Notes: generated from the letters alone by a model not told the origin. A stretch of 64,000 nucleotides of DNA from Brachypterus glaber (GCA_958510825.1 OY294044.1:76740895-76804894); one strand, 5' to 3'; positions 43,507-55,646 are shown, counted from the first letter of the stretch. Made by a program: numbers and translations.

Positions 43507-45638
43507 TGTACCGTAATTAATACGTTCACTGCCAACGGCTAGTTTTGACAGCGGAGCAATGGGTATGGGCAAGGGAAAAATAGAAAGAATTGATTAATGT
43601 TGTTAGGGGCGCCAGTTACTTTAGCTTTTACTCCTTTAGGTAAGTAACAACCTAGTGTAAATACTTAAGCTTTTCAGTTTGAGAAAATATAACCCCTAAA
43701 TAAAATAAGATAATTCATTTGAGAAATTTATTATAAATAAACTTAATGAAAGCACATCAAGTAATGTATTAATATATATAAAAAATATGTGTAATTATAT
43801 TAAAATATAATTAAAGAAATCTTAATAAAAATTACTAAATTCAGAAATCATTCGACTTAAATGTATAAAGAAAACATGAAGTTCAGCAAGCACCAAGAAA
43901 TGTATGTAAACAACAATCATTTCTTGCAGTGTATAAAAGTCATGCTTAAATTAGAAATCATTTAATCAAAAGTATGATATTTAATAATTAATAAATGAGA
44001 TTAAATATAAAAAAAATAAGTACCTAAAAATGAACAAAAGCCAGAAGGGCATATAGTATTAATCAATACTATATCAGATCTGATAAAGTTTACAGTTATA
44101 AGAATATTGAAATAAAAGAATTTAAAAATATGAAATATTGCTTTCAAAAGTTTTCAGAATGAGTACTTAGCTGGTTTCTGCAAAATCCATGAGGTATGAA
44201 TTCCATCGTCTCCATCTGTACAAGTCTCCCCTATGCTGATGAATTCATTTCTCAAATGAAAGAAAAAAAAATATAGGCTGTCCCATCTACTTTGGAAAAA
44301 TCATCTTCCAGGATAAAATGTACGATTGAAAATGTTGTCCGGGATAAAATATACTTTTGAAAATTATGTCCAATATAAAATTGTCTGCTAGACAGTTACA
44401 TAGAATTTATCTATGCTGAAAATTACAGAACCATGTTCCAACAGAACATCACTCCATGCGGAGAACTTGTATATCAAATATACCAAAATAAACTTCAACT
44501 TAAATTAATGTAATTCCATATTAATGGTATAGAAATGGTGAGTAATTAATGGTAATTAATTAATGGTCTAGTAATGTAGTAATAATGGTGGTTAATGGTG
44601 CTTAATGGTGCTTAATTAATGGTGCTAAAACAATAATTATATCTCAGAAATATTCTAAGAAACAGAAAAACTTAACTTACATGTCATTCTAAGTCTTCGA
44701 TGTCCATCGAAACGTTATAAATGCATAATTGTAGAAAATAACAGTTATAATATCTTCCGTATTGTTTAAATATTCATTTTCACTAACTTTAAATAAAAAT
44801 ACATGAAGGATTACTTCGATGATTACAGAAAATAAACACTCGTCAAAATGACACCATTTTGTATCAAGGTTGCTTCAAGAAGGCGGAAAATCGACCTTAT
44901 CAACCGGTATGAACCCTTCAGGTAAATAAAATACTATTTCTGAACTATTAGCGACATCTATGCAAGTCATTATCAACTACAGTTTTACCGTATAGGATTC
45001 CTAATAAAGGTAACGAAAACTACATCAAAAATAATAACTAATTAAAAGAATATTTCCTAATAAATCCGTATTAGTGATATCTAACCTCAAAATATTACTC
45101 TAAGAAACAAATATAAACAATACTTATTGTTTATCAGCAAAACTAATAAAAATACGAACAGAATACTAAGTGTCCTGTGAACTAAGTATAAACAAAATAC
45201 TGAATCTAAGTGAGCAGTTCCAGCAAACTATTTTCAACAAATTCTGGATTATCCCGAAGAAATAAGCATACGAAACTTTCCAGGAGAAACAAGCTACAGA
45301 TGAAAGCCAGTGAAATCCAACCCTCAATAGACTCTGAAACATATAAAAACCAGGTAAGTCCATAGACAAATGCACTATAGAGAAATAAGTCATATGATTC
45401 TTTATTATTAAAAATCATATTCTAATTATGTTTTCTTTATGTTATTTTCAGGTAGAACTATGGAATAGAGACTCATATGGTTAGAATTCAGTTCCTGCTA
45501 CAAAATAGTCCCAGATACAAAATAGTTCTGTACGTACGTAACTATTTATATACAAAATAAACATAAATTATAACGTAAGTAAACGAATAGTTTAATTAAC
45601 CCTTGCTATATTACAAAGTGACGATTTATATCGTTACA
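43507..45638 (-). repeat. LTR of gypsy element 2 (5' LTR in element sense)
   Basis: 2132 bp. It differs from the other LTR by only a few substitutions and one small indel near 44006 seen by eye, so insertion was very recent or the LTRs were homogenised. Confidence 0.85.
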
Positions 45639-46170
45639 TTAATCAAATGTTGTCTGTATACTGTAAAAGAATTTTTAAGCTATAAATTTTAATGTATTTT
45701 AATGTATTTTGTTGAATTACGATATGTACAATCTATCAAAAATGGTTAATAAATGAATATGAATATATGCGTAACAGGGCAGAATAATACGTTGTATCAG
45801 TAAGTAGGTTTAAATATCCTTTATAATTATACAAATTATAACATTATTATTTTATAGTATTCTAGTTTCTAAAACTAAAATATAACAAAACAATAGTTTA
45901 AGTACTTAGTTTAAAAACTTATTAACTACAATTTATTATTTATTAATCCAATCCCATTTTTACCAACCTATTAATGGAACTAGAAACCAATTAAATATTT
46001 ATTTTGGCGTTAAATTAATAAATTATTATAAATACTTTGTCATTATATTTTAAATAGAATTTGTCGTTTCGTCTAAACTTTTAATGATCCAAATTAAATA
46101 AAGCAGCGCCGGCAGGCCCATTTCCTGTCCGAAGTGTACTGCGGGCCCTTCGCTGGCAAATTATTAAACA
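45639..46170. other. LINE 3' untranslated remainder and AT-rich spacer
   Basis: 45639-45770 (ending 'atggttaataaatgaatatgaata') looks like the polyadenylation end of the LINE cut at 39620. Beyond it no gene is seen. Confidence 0.5.
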
Positions 46171-46320
46171 GGGTGATTCGGAACTCACGGAAAAAAGTTA
46201 GAAGCTGATTCTACATTAACAAATATGAAAAAAATCCTATAAAGGTTGGTCCGGAAATGAACACCAGGTAGCTCGAGCTACATCTCTTCTAAGGGTCGTC
46301 TAAAAAATAGTTTTATTTAA
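46171..46320. repeat. Fragment of the CAGGGTGAT MITE family
   Basis: Starts CAGGGTGATTCGG and shares TAAAGGTTGGTCCGGAAATG with 26950. The opposite end was not located with certainty; GAATCACCCTGTAC at 49437-49453 is a candidate. Confidence 0.5.
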
Positions 46321-47546
46321 TATTTCTGGAGTCCTCTGAACTACAGTACAGTTTTTGCACATATCATAAAATCAATAAAGGCTATTATAGGATGTAATTT
46401 TTATTTAATAAATTTAACCAGGGCCGTGTAAAATGGAGGGGCTATGTGACTTTTTGGCCAAAAACTTTTATGTTTTTTTTTTTTCAGTATAATATAATTT
46501 CTTGTTTAAAAATACATAAAAAAGTTACTCTTAGTATAACACCGTAGGATTAACCGTTTTTGAGAAAATTGCAGTTAAAGAGATAATTTCACATTAAAGT
46601 TAATTTATTTATCAGCTTGTTATAAAACTCAAATTGCTATATAAAACTCAAGCCTCGGGTAAAGTAAAGAATGCCCATCGAACCTTATAACGTTCGTTAC
46701 TAAAAAAAATTCGTCGCAGTTATGATCAAATTCTTCAAAATTAAAAAAATATATAACTATATATTCATAATATGGTTGAATAGAGAATTACAAGACCTTT
46801 AACTCAATTTTAATTCCAATTTCAATAATGGCATTTTCCATAGGATAGTTTGCCAGCTCAATCTAATATAATTTTCGGCCTACGCAAAACCGTCTCACTC
46901 TGTAGTGATGTTTGCGCAGACGCCAACTTATAAAAAAAAATATCTTTAAAATTTATAAAAAAATTGACTTTACATGTTCAACAGTTCCACGTTAAAATTT
47001 AAGATCACAAAATAAAAAAAAACATAAATATTCACTATTCACTTAAAACTTTATTATTAAAGTTATATTTTTACGAAACAACATAAAATAAATCAAGTCC
47101 TGTGCATATGTACGATAGCAAGGCTGATGCAGGAATAAATCCGCCTAAGCGGCCACATCCGTCTCTTACAAAGAACCCGCTACGACTGAGACCTTTAACC
47201 CTTAACCACGAATGGAAGCCAAAATGACTCCACAGTACCAGTTTCAAATACTATACTACTCATATACCTACTTAAAACCGGCCCAATATATAATAATATA
47301 TAATAAAAAGTTGCAAGTGTTAAAGTGTGTGTTTCGCGTGTTGGGAAAAAAAGCATATAAAAAAAACCTGGGCGATTTTAAGCGTTTTTTTTTAATTGAT
47401 AATTACTATTTTTTCTCCTGTTCTCAAGTTAAACTGTCTTAATGGTAGAGTAAAACATATTTTAAAAATAAAATATAGTGATTTTAAGCATAATTATTAA
47501 TTATTATTATTATTATTAATTAATTAATTATATTTAAGCATGGAAG
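46321..47546. other. Non-coding DNA
   Basis: A GC-richer patch at 47090-47200 has no exon-like structure. The 76-codon frame at 47212 is not supported. Confidence 0.4.
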
Positions 47547-48510
47547 ATTTAGCTCAGTGGTCAATGGCATCGATCGAGGGGTGTCTCAATGGCCCAAATG
47601 TGTACATGTATTGTCAAAAATAATGTCGTAATGTCGAGTAATGTCAAGGTAATGTCAAGGTAATGTCAAGTAATAAAGAATAAAATTAAATATGCTCCTA
47701 ACAAGAGTATCCCGTCAGGCTGTGACAGACGGACGGAAAACCGAGCGATCCTATACGGGTTCAGTATTTCGTTATGGACCCAGGGTCCGGGACCCTTTAA
47801 AAATGAACATATGTAGTGGTAAGTATTCTTTAGTTGGCTGCAGTATTTTATTTAAATGAATGGTTGATTTTTTTACTTAAACACCATTACTAGTGGTTCA
47901 CTGGTGGTACTTTTTTGCACTAGGAAAAAACTGCTTGTATGATTATTGATAACTAAAAAAAATCGTTTAAGTTTATTTTTAGAGAATATGACCTTAACAC
48001 TATATAAATAAAAACACCCACCCCATGTCATGTTTCAGAACTAACCTCCCTCTTTCGCGTAGAAATTTTCACGCACGCAATGTCTACGCTCAGGCGTAAA
48101 TAGTAGATAATGTCTACGCACATGCGCACTGGGAAATAATGTCTGTAATGTCGAGTAATGTCAAGTAATGTCTTGTAATGTCAAGTAATGTCATGTAATG
48201 TCAAGTAATGTCAGGTAATGTCCCGTACTGTCAAGTAATGTCGAGGTAATGTCAGCTAAAGCGTACATGTATCGGCATCGATATAGCCTGACACTGATCT
48301 AATGATCGTGAGTTCAAACCTCACTGGCGCCGATCGCCTTTTTCAGTTAATTAATAATTGAAATTTGGCGAAGGCGTACTCCCTAGATATATTGGTTTGA
48401 AAGTCAATTAAAGCCGGTGGTTCCCTCTACTACTAGCCCACACAAGTCCTGGACTTAGGGGATGCTTAATTAAGTAGAATAGTACGAGGTTAAAAACAAA
48501 CATAAACAAA
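47547..48510 (+). repeat. SINE family B, copy split by an insertion
   Basis: 47547-47611 has a tRNA-like head (box A-like TTAGCTCAGTGGTC). From 48273 the head resumes, with box B-like GAGTTCAAACCTC and the full family B body to 48505. The halves are separated by the element at 47612-48262. Confidence 0.6.
47612..48262. mobile_element. 651-bp insertion with decamer arrays at both ends
   Basis: Flanked by a perfect 10-bp direct repeat GTACATGTAT (47602-47611 and 48263-48272). Both ends carry tandem decamers of the type GTAATGTCAA: about five units at 47621-47675 and twelve at 48137-48254, all in the same orientation. No inverted ends and no ORF were seen. Family unknown. Confidence 0.65.
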
Positions 48511-49890
48511 CATACATAGGGATAAAACAAGATACTACTTTCATCTATAAAATTATTGTTTGTTGCAATATGGCGCATGACCTTGAAACTTCAATTATTA
48601 CAATAATTGACCTATTTTTTTATTTTTTACATTGGTATGGACTTTATCATATTCAGGGGCTTAATTATGAACAGATGTAAGTAATAAAAATTATAAACCT
48701 AATTATAAGGCTTAATTTAGATCAATTAAGACCACATTTTAAAAGTCGAACCACCCTAACTTTTTCTCTATACCAAATTTTGAACTTTTAGGTATTGATT
48801 CATATAAAGGATCTTAAATGAAGCATCCATACCAAATTTCATCAAAATCGAAAATATAAAATAAAATATGTTCCACCCTAGTGGCGCGAAAAATTTTTTT
48901 TCAGATTTTTCATTATGATATTCGTAATGATATTCGGTATCGAAAATATAAGTACACAAAAATTCAGAATTTTGTCAATTTTTATTTAATTCTGAACCAC
49001 TGTGCAGTATGCTTAAAATTTTCGTCAGCTGTCTATTCCAATTGTTTCTGTAGACAATATAAGCATTTCCTTATTTAATTTCTACAGTTTTATTTTTGTG
49101 TTTTTTATTTTGCGGTATTTATAAAATAATTTATATTTTGTTTAAAAATAAAGTCAATTTCTTTTTTCACAAGTTGTGTATTTTTTAACTGGGAAAATAT
49201 TTTAAATTTCGGTAAAACTAGTGCATCAGATAAGATAAAACTTGAGAAATTATCGATATTACGTAAAAAAATTAATAAATTCAAGTGAAATACGGCAGAT
49301 TATATCCATAAATAAGCTGGAGTCAATTTGGCTCCTTATCTGTGGTTTTTCAAATAACTAAGTTTACTATTGGTTTCCACCTGCCTGTTTAAAATTTAAA
49401 ATCGATATCTCACTCATAGTTACAGGGGTGCAAATACCAAACTGAATCACCCTGTACATTTTTAATTATTTATGTGTAAAAATAGAATTTTAAACTAATT
49501 ACTTTTACTCGCTTTTATCCATTATGACTTACACTGTAATTTGTGGCAGACATATAAACGTTTGGTGTAATAAATTTTACATTCAACATTTAACATAGAA
49601 CGTAAGTTATTAAATTATTTCACTATTGTAGAGAGACTTTCAATGACAAGGGTTACAAATTATGAGACCTTATTCTTCGCAACTCTCATTCTCGAAAAGT
49701 ATTAAAGGTTTTCAAAGGGCTAGACATATTTTACTGTGATTTTAGCCCTTTGCCAAAATCGCTAAATTTTTTAGATGTATTAGGCTACAACTTGGCTACA
49801 ACTGGTAGCCCATACCAATAGAAGATATTTCAATATTGTTAAAAAGTTTTGAGAAATAACTCAAAGTTAATTACTTTAATTTTTTGAAGT
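48511..49890. other. Non-coding AT-rich DNA
   Basis: No gene or clear repeat seen. An end of the CAGGGTGAT family may lie at 49437-49453. Confidence 0.4.
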
Positions 49891-49929
49891 TTCTTTATAT
49901 TCATTTCTTCGAACAATTTAGTTTTAAAA

Positions 49930-50356
49930 CGCATGTGGGTACTGTTGAGGCTATACCTCTTCTTCAGGAAACGGCTCACTACTACCTTAATAGAAATCCT
50001 CCTGTCTATGCCATATTCCTGGATCTTCGATAGGGTTCACTACGCTACTCTTATTAAAGTACTCCTTAGACCAAACGTGCCTAAATATATCTGCATCTTA
50101 CAAAACTGGAACTGTAATGCCACAGCATTGCTTTGGGGCTCTTCAGAGTCCTTTACTTTTAACCAACGGAATGGTGTTCGTCAGGGAAGCTTATTGGCTC
50201 CGGACAGTTTCAATGCTTACATTGATGAACTACACTACATTCTCGCTGCTGTTTCTGCAGGCTATTTTATCGGTGGTGCTAAAGTGAACTGCATCAGTTA
50301 TGCCGACGACATGGTGCTTCTGTGTCCCTCCCTAGAAGGTCTTCGTAAATTGGGGG
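49930..50356 (+). pseudogene. Non-LTR retrotransposon reverse transcriptase fragment, cut by a gap
   Basis: RT palm motifs are clear: FDRVHYATLI (end of motif A), RNGVRQGSLLAPDSFNAYID (motif B), and CISYADDMVLLCPS with GLRKL (motif C, catalytic YADD). Upstream, another frame reads VEAIPLLQETAHYYLNRNPP and VYAIFLD, which joins the A motif only after a frameshift near 50025. The 200-N gap removes the rest; after the gap no continuation of the protein is recognised. YADD with NGVRQG places it in the LINE class. Confidence 0.8.
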
Positions 50357-50556
50357 NNNNNNNNNNNNNNNNNNNNNNNNNNNNNNNNNNNNNNNNNNNN
50401 NNNNNNNNNNNNNNNNNNNNNNNNNNNNNNNNNNNNNNNNNNNNNNNNNNNNNNNNNNNNNNNNNNNNNNNNNNNNNNNNNNNNNNNNNNNNNNNNNNNN
50501 NNNNNNNNNNNNNNNNNNNNNNNNNNNNNNNNNNNNNNNNNNNNNNNNNNNNNNNN
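50357..50556. other. Assembly gap, 200 N
   Basis: Exactly 200 N, a size-unknown placeholder inside a LINE RT domain. Confidence 0.95.
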
Positions 50557-52196
50557 AGTCGTAGAAAAAAAATGTTAGGAATGTGTGTGCTTTGATGGAA
50601 AGAAGAGAGCGCGAATGATATTACCCGAAGTTATGTGACGCGCAAAATACCTATATATTGCGAAGCATTTAATATTCCTGTACTGGATTGTGGATACTTT
50701 CACTGACAAACGCTACAAATTATCAAACCTTATTCAAAACTGCCGTAGACATATGCACCAGACATAATAATTTGAAAATGAATTATACATTTAAGACGCT
50801 TTTTATTTTTTTAAGCATGGTTTCGTATATTATGGTGGCACATGTAAAAAGTTGCGAATAAATTTATTTACACAAGTTATACCGTAAATTCTAGCCCATG
50901 ACGCGATTATCTTACAAGAGTCATTCTTTGTATGTCTATTATTCTTGGTCCGACTTTAGAAAACTTTAGAAAAAGACTTTAAACTGTAATATATTTTTTC
51001 TACAAGCGTGCAGAAAATGCATCTTCTCACATGCAAATAAATGTTTAATTTTTTACTATATTTTTTAATTATTTTATTTTTTTTAAACCTGTTTTTGCGC
51101 TTTTATAAAAAAATTGTTGTTTTTCCATTTGCGGAAAGTATATTTTTGAAAATAAATATTTTATGATACCTAGTTTCAATTTTGGCGAAGGCGCAATCTA
51201 CACGACTCGTATACAAGGTTATTCTTTATTCAGTACCTCTTACTTTTAAAGGGCTTAACCCTTTCGCCCCTGCAGGGACATATATGTCCCAGTAGTTGTT
51301 CTACTCCGCGAAAGTCAAGAATAAGTCCCATGCAGAATAGATGTGGGCAATACCAACTACCTTTTTTCTGTTTTGGCTTTTATTTGGATCCTGCAGGATC
51401 CAACCAGGCCTGGTTTCGGTTCATTTATCAGGCGGACTTAGTTTGGAACCTGGGAAAAGAACCTGCTTTTAGTCAAACAAACGAAAGTTTTGCTTTAATT
51501 ATATAGTTATTAAAAAATAATTAAAAACTACACTAAACAAACTTTAAAATGTTGTATTATATTTAAAATCGAAACCAGATTTTATTAGTATCTACTTACC
51601 CTGAAACAATATTTTCGGAAAATATTAATAGAATTACACCATATTGCATTTAATGTCAGTGCAGTTCATAAAATAGTTCACATTCATGATATGACAAGAC
51701 TCACAAAACTTTTAGTAGATATCGGAGCTTACAATTAATTTTAAAATTTTAAGAAATTTTAATTTGGGGCGGCGGTTAGGCGCCCTGTGCTTTATTAGGC
51801 TAGCGGGCCTTATTTTTAGAATATACACCTTGATATTATAACTTGAAATTTCTGAATCCGCCAACTATCAACGTAGAAAATCTTTGTTGTTTAGAAGTTA
51901 GTGTATGTAGTTTATAAAGTATGTTTGTAGTTCGTCAAATTAGTTTGGTAAAGTAATTCAAAATGTCGGTATGTTGCCAAAAATTTCTTTTGTGACTACC
52001 CTTTTTACAATTTAATTTCTTAGATTTTACGGCCCTATAATATGTAATAAGGTGGCAATTAAGATTCTGATATTTTGGGGACAGTATAATTTTTATATTT
52101 TGGTACTTAGTAATGGAAGTAAAATAATATAACAAACAAGTTTTTAAACTTAAAACCCTTCTATTAATCACATATTACATAAGTAGAAAACAAGAC
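50557..52196. other. Non-coding DNA with perfect palindromes
   Basis: At 51251-51420 lies a GC-richer patch beginning TTAACCCTTTCGCCCC. It holds the perfect palindromes GGGACATATATGTCCC (51275-51290), TTGGATCCTGCAGGATCCAA (51384-51403) and CCAGGCCTGG (51404-51413). No gene is recognised. Confidence 0.5.
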
Positions 52197-52578
52197 ATTT
52201 CGCACTATGGATGCAAGACCACCATAACTCAAAAAAAAAAAAAAACTATGGTATGGTTTGTTTTTTACCTCTGTACTTGATCAATGATAACATAAACAAA
52301 GTCCAATTAACTAGTCCAACTAATTTATAAGTTACGTTATATTTCAGTAATAAATTGGAGTTTGTATATGTTATCATTCAAAAGTACAGAGGTACAAAAC
52401 AAACCATATCACAGTTCTTTTATTTTTTTTTCAGTTATGGTGGTCTTGCATTCATAGTGCGATTTATACTAATTTACAAAAACGAGGTTTTTAAAAGGAG
52501 GGGTTTGGAATTTAAATTTTTTAATTTTCGCAACATTTCCAAAACCCTTCTTTTAAAAACCTCGTTTTTGTAAATTGG
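52197..52578. mobile_element. Two adjacent hairpin MITEs
   Basis: First hairpin 52197-52468: TTTCGCACTATGGATGCAAGACCACCATAACT is mirrored near 52430-52468, with inner TACCTCTGTACTT / AAGTACAGAGGTA. Second hairpin 52471-52578: TTTACAAAAACGAGG / CCTCGTTTTTGTAAA. Confidence 0.65.
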
Positions 52579-53683
52579 TATAAATATCTTGTTTTCCACT
52601 TTTTAGTTACGTAACTCGCCTAGAGGGGGAGGGATTCAATGACATTGTGGCAGTTTGTGACATGTGGAGGGAGGGGATCTAGTTAAATTATGTAACAAAA
52701 TTTAATATTCATTTATGGAGCATTTTTATAGTTCAGCAGCTGTACGTTTATTTCCACATAAATTATAATTATTAATTAATACGTAGTGAACCATAATTTA
52801 CTTTTTCACACAAAAATGGATATTGTTACGTGATTCCCAGGGAAGAGAGGGTAAAATTTTTCGAAAAAGTAATTTACAGGTATTGTTACAAATATCATTG
52901 GTAAAAGATGACATCACGTTGTTGTAATAATTATATAGTATAGTACATACTTCTTTATTACACTACAAATTTTAATTATTTGTATAATTGTTGTATTAAA
53001 TTGTAATAAATAATATATTTATTGTATTAAATTAATACTATTAATCACAGTTTTGTTTTATCCGTGTATATGCACTATAAAGTAAACCACTTGAATATCG
53101 ATGTGCATGATAGGCACATCATATTTAGCTTTCAGCATTAAACAAGTTTATATTTTAGTGATTTTTACATAAATAACATGGTTTATTTTTACGAAACCGT
53201 CCAACACACCGGCGCACCAGAACAACGACTCACCGACAATTTACCCTGGGGCCAACCCGCACCTGGCGCTAAATTATACACGGTGTTTGCAGTCTTATGG
53301 CATATATTGAAGGGGATGATTCTACATCACAAAACTTTAAAAACTTTTATGGTAACATATATAAATAAGCTCTAGGGGAGCTACGGCCCTTCGAAGATAG
53401 ACATGTTGAATGGGGAACAAAATAAACACCAATAAAAGTTTAATGCTGCAAAAGCAAAAAAGTATTCTTCACCAAAATGCCTAAATTTAATATCAAAGGA
53501 GTAATAGCCCTTTAGAGTAATTCCATAGTAACTGTAGTTACAGCCGCAGAAAAAAATACACTTTTTTAGATATTTTATTATATTATTAATAAAGTTTTTT
53601 TGTTATTTATTATTTTCAAATCCTTTTTGTGAAAAAATGATAATATAGAGGAACCCCCCGTTAAGTAAGAAACAGAGCGATAT
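52579..53683. other. Non-coding DNA with a CAGGGTGAT-family fragment
   Basis: 53310-53520 repeats internal blocks of 26950-27200 (GGAGCTACGGCCCTTCGAAG, CCTAAATTTAATAT). A GC-richer piece at 53200-53290 has no exon signals. Confidence 0.45.
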
Positions 53684-53898
53684 CTATGGTCTGTTTTTTT
53701 CAAGCAAGATAATAAATTAAAAATCGCACAGTAATTATTTTCATAACAGTTTCGAATATTGGATGTGCGAATATACTGCTTAGTTTATTTTATAAAACAA
53801 CTATATTCTATATACAAACATATACTATTCAAACCTGTTGTAAAAATATTTACTGTGCGATTTTTAATTTAGTATCTTACTTAAAAAACAGACCATAG
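53684..53898. mobile_element. Hairpin MITE, about 215 bp
   Basis: Inverted ends CTATGGTCTGTTTTTT / AAAAAACAGACCATAG, inner AAAAATCGCACAGTAA mirrored. A half copy is at 59653-59805. Confidence 0.7.
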
Positions 53899-54932
53899 TA
53901 AACAATAATAGAATATCATTTGGGAGGGGTAAAAAGTACTATACAGAAAAGTGCAATTCATTTTTACCACTAAACATTGAAATATTTGAGGTTATGTGTA
54001 AATGCCAAAACTGAAATTTTATTTGTAGATTTTTGTAAGGTAAGTTTATTAGTTTTAATGTCTGTTTTTTGCTTTATTGGTTTAGGAGCTTCTTGTAATC
54101 AAAATGCAAAAAGTAGGATTGAGATAAATAACCGTTTAGAAAAAATATTTAAAGTTAGAAAATTTTACTTGTTGTTGTTAATATGGAACCCTATGGAATC
54201 ATACTGAATGTTCCGGCTGCGAATAAGATATTTATAACTGTGGCTTTTGTCGTTAAATAATATAACATTTTTTTTTTAAATAATGTTTTATTTTGATTTT
54301 TTTTTTCATGTTGGTTACATAAACGTGTAAAATTTTGTCTTTAATAAATGTTCAATTTGATTTATTTAATACCTTAATTTGTATAACAAACAGTAACATT
54401 TTTGGTGTTCCATATTTAAAGGACATAGCAGCATTTTATCTTTTTTTAAAAAAGTGCTTGTAACTTCCTTAACATAATAAAAAAATAAAAAATCGTTTAA
54501 AATCATAATTACCAGATAAATTTTGAAAAAATTAGTGCAAATAAATATTTAAAAATCATAAACCTTATTAAAATATTGATAAAAAACATACAGGGGTTTC
54601 ATATTACCACCTTCTCCTCTAATAAAATATTTAAAAGAAAGAGTCGTTTGTTATGCCGCTGTAACGACAGTTCCCATGAATTACCCTTTAAAAAGTAAAA
54701 TTTTTGGTAGCAGAAAAATTTACTTCCTCTTAATTGATTTTTTTTTAATGTTTGCGCCTGCATTGTTACACTATATGACATTTATTATAATTTTTTTACT
54801 TAAGGAATCTATATTTTGTACCCAAAATTAAAACAAAATACACATAAAAAAGTTTGGGGCAAAAGTTTGTTAAGCTGCACACATTTTGTCCGTCTGGAAA
54901 GATTCAAATAAATAAGTTAACATAAACCAATT
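53899..54932. other. AT-rich DNA, no gene supported
   Basis: Parts of 54640-54900 resemble 27200-27420 (CTTAATTG, GTTACACTATATGA, AAGTTTGGGGCAAAA, TTTTGTCCGTCTGG), that is, internal sequence of the transposon at 26047-27871. Confidence 0.45.
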
Positions 54933-54976
54933 TATTATTCCATTAATGTATTTTTTAATCATCGTATAGAGTGATA

Positions 54977-55021
54977 TTGGTAGACTCACAGTTTCGGGAT
55001 GCTGTCCCTCTTCAGTACCAA
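54977..55021 (-). ncRNA. Hammerhead ribozyme, all core positions intact
   Basis: Minus strand: TTGGTA | CTGAAGA | GGGA-CAGCA-TCCC | GAA | ACT-GTG-AGT | C | TACCAA. Stem I has 6 bp, stem II 4 bp, stem III 3 bp with a 3-nt loop; A15.1-U16.1 and cleavage residue C17 (triplet GUC) are present. Type I topology. Confidence 0.8.
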
Positions 55022-55248
55022 GAGTCACCTCTAAACGCTGATTAAGAAAACTATTTTAGACTTTATTCTTGTGCTTGAGACACACAAGGCTTCAACTTTC
55101 TACCATTCAACGTCTCTAGACTGGGAGAGGTATGAGTAGTTGTCTACATCTAGCAATAGATGGCTCACAAGTTTACATCAATCTAATGACTATATTCCTT
55201 TTTCCAATAAAGTCTAAATGAGTTTTCTTAATCAGCATGAGTTGATTC

Positions 55249-55293
55249 GTAGTACTGAAGAGGGCCAGCAGCCAGAAACTATCAGTCTACCAA
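55249..55293 (+). ncRNA. Hammerhead ribozyme copy, weakened stems
   Basis: CTGAAGA (55255-55261), GAAACTATCAGTC and TACCAA are kept. Stem I loses pairs (AGTA instead of GGTA), and stem II has one mismatch (GGGC/GCCA). Possibly slow or inactive. Confidence 0.65.
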
Positions 55294-55601
55294 TATCACC
55301 CTGTACGATGATTATAAAATAGATTGATGGAATAATAAACTAATATTTTTATAAGTTTTTTAAAATTAAAAATTTCTGTCCTTACTAATTGTACGTCTAA
55401 CCACACGTTAGTGGTACTATGTGCTTGAGACATAAAAGTCTTCAACTTGCTACCATTCAAAGTCTCCAGACTACGAGAGGTATGAGTAGTTGTGTACATC
55501 TAGCAATAGATGGCGCACAAGTCTACATCAATCTAATGACTATATTCCTTTTGCAAATAAAGTCTAAAATAGTTTTCTTTATCAGCGTGCAGAATTGACT
55601 C

Positions 55602-55646
55602 TTGGTACTGAAGAGGGTCAGCAGCCCGAAACTGTCAGTCTACCAA
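55602..55646 (+). ncRNA. Hammerhead ribozyme, all core positions intact
   Basis: TTGGTA (55602-55607), CTGAAGA (55608-55614), GGGT-CAGCA-GCCC, GAA (55628-55630), short palindromic stem III ACTGTCAGT (55631-55639), C17 at 55640, TACCAA (55641-55646). Predicted cleavage lies between 55640 and 55641. Stem III is so short that a dimeric form may be favoured. Confidence 0.8.

Larger units (their letters stand above)
39621..45638 (-). mobile_element. Ty3/gypsy LTR retrotransposon 2, long LTRs, gutted interior
   Basis: Two 2.13-kb LTRs (39621-41755, 43507-45638) that are nearly identical, enclosing only 1.75 kb. Orientation is minus: the polypurine tract GGAGGGGGCATG (minus strand) precedes the LTR at 41755, and a primer-binding site TTGGCGCCCAAGAACG (minus strand, about 43430-43447) lies inside the other LTR. 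Only the end of integrase remains. No clear target duplication was found. It interrupts the 3' end of the LINE at 39003. Confidence 0.85.

Noticed and set aside
47621..48254. CRISPR array from regular decamers
   Set aside because: Units are 10 bp, directly adjacent without unique spacers, and the context is a eukaryotic repeat; it is a microsatellite-like array.
53178..53375. 65-codon frame with GAPEQRLTDNLPWG
   Set aside because: Composition looks coding-like, but there is no splice context, and the downstream half is CAGGGTGAT-family repeat sequence.
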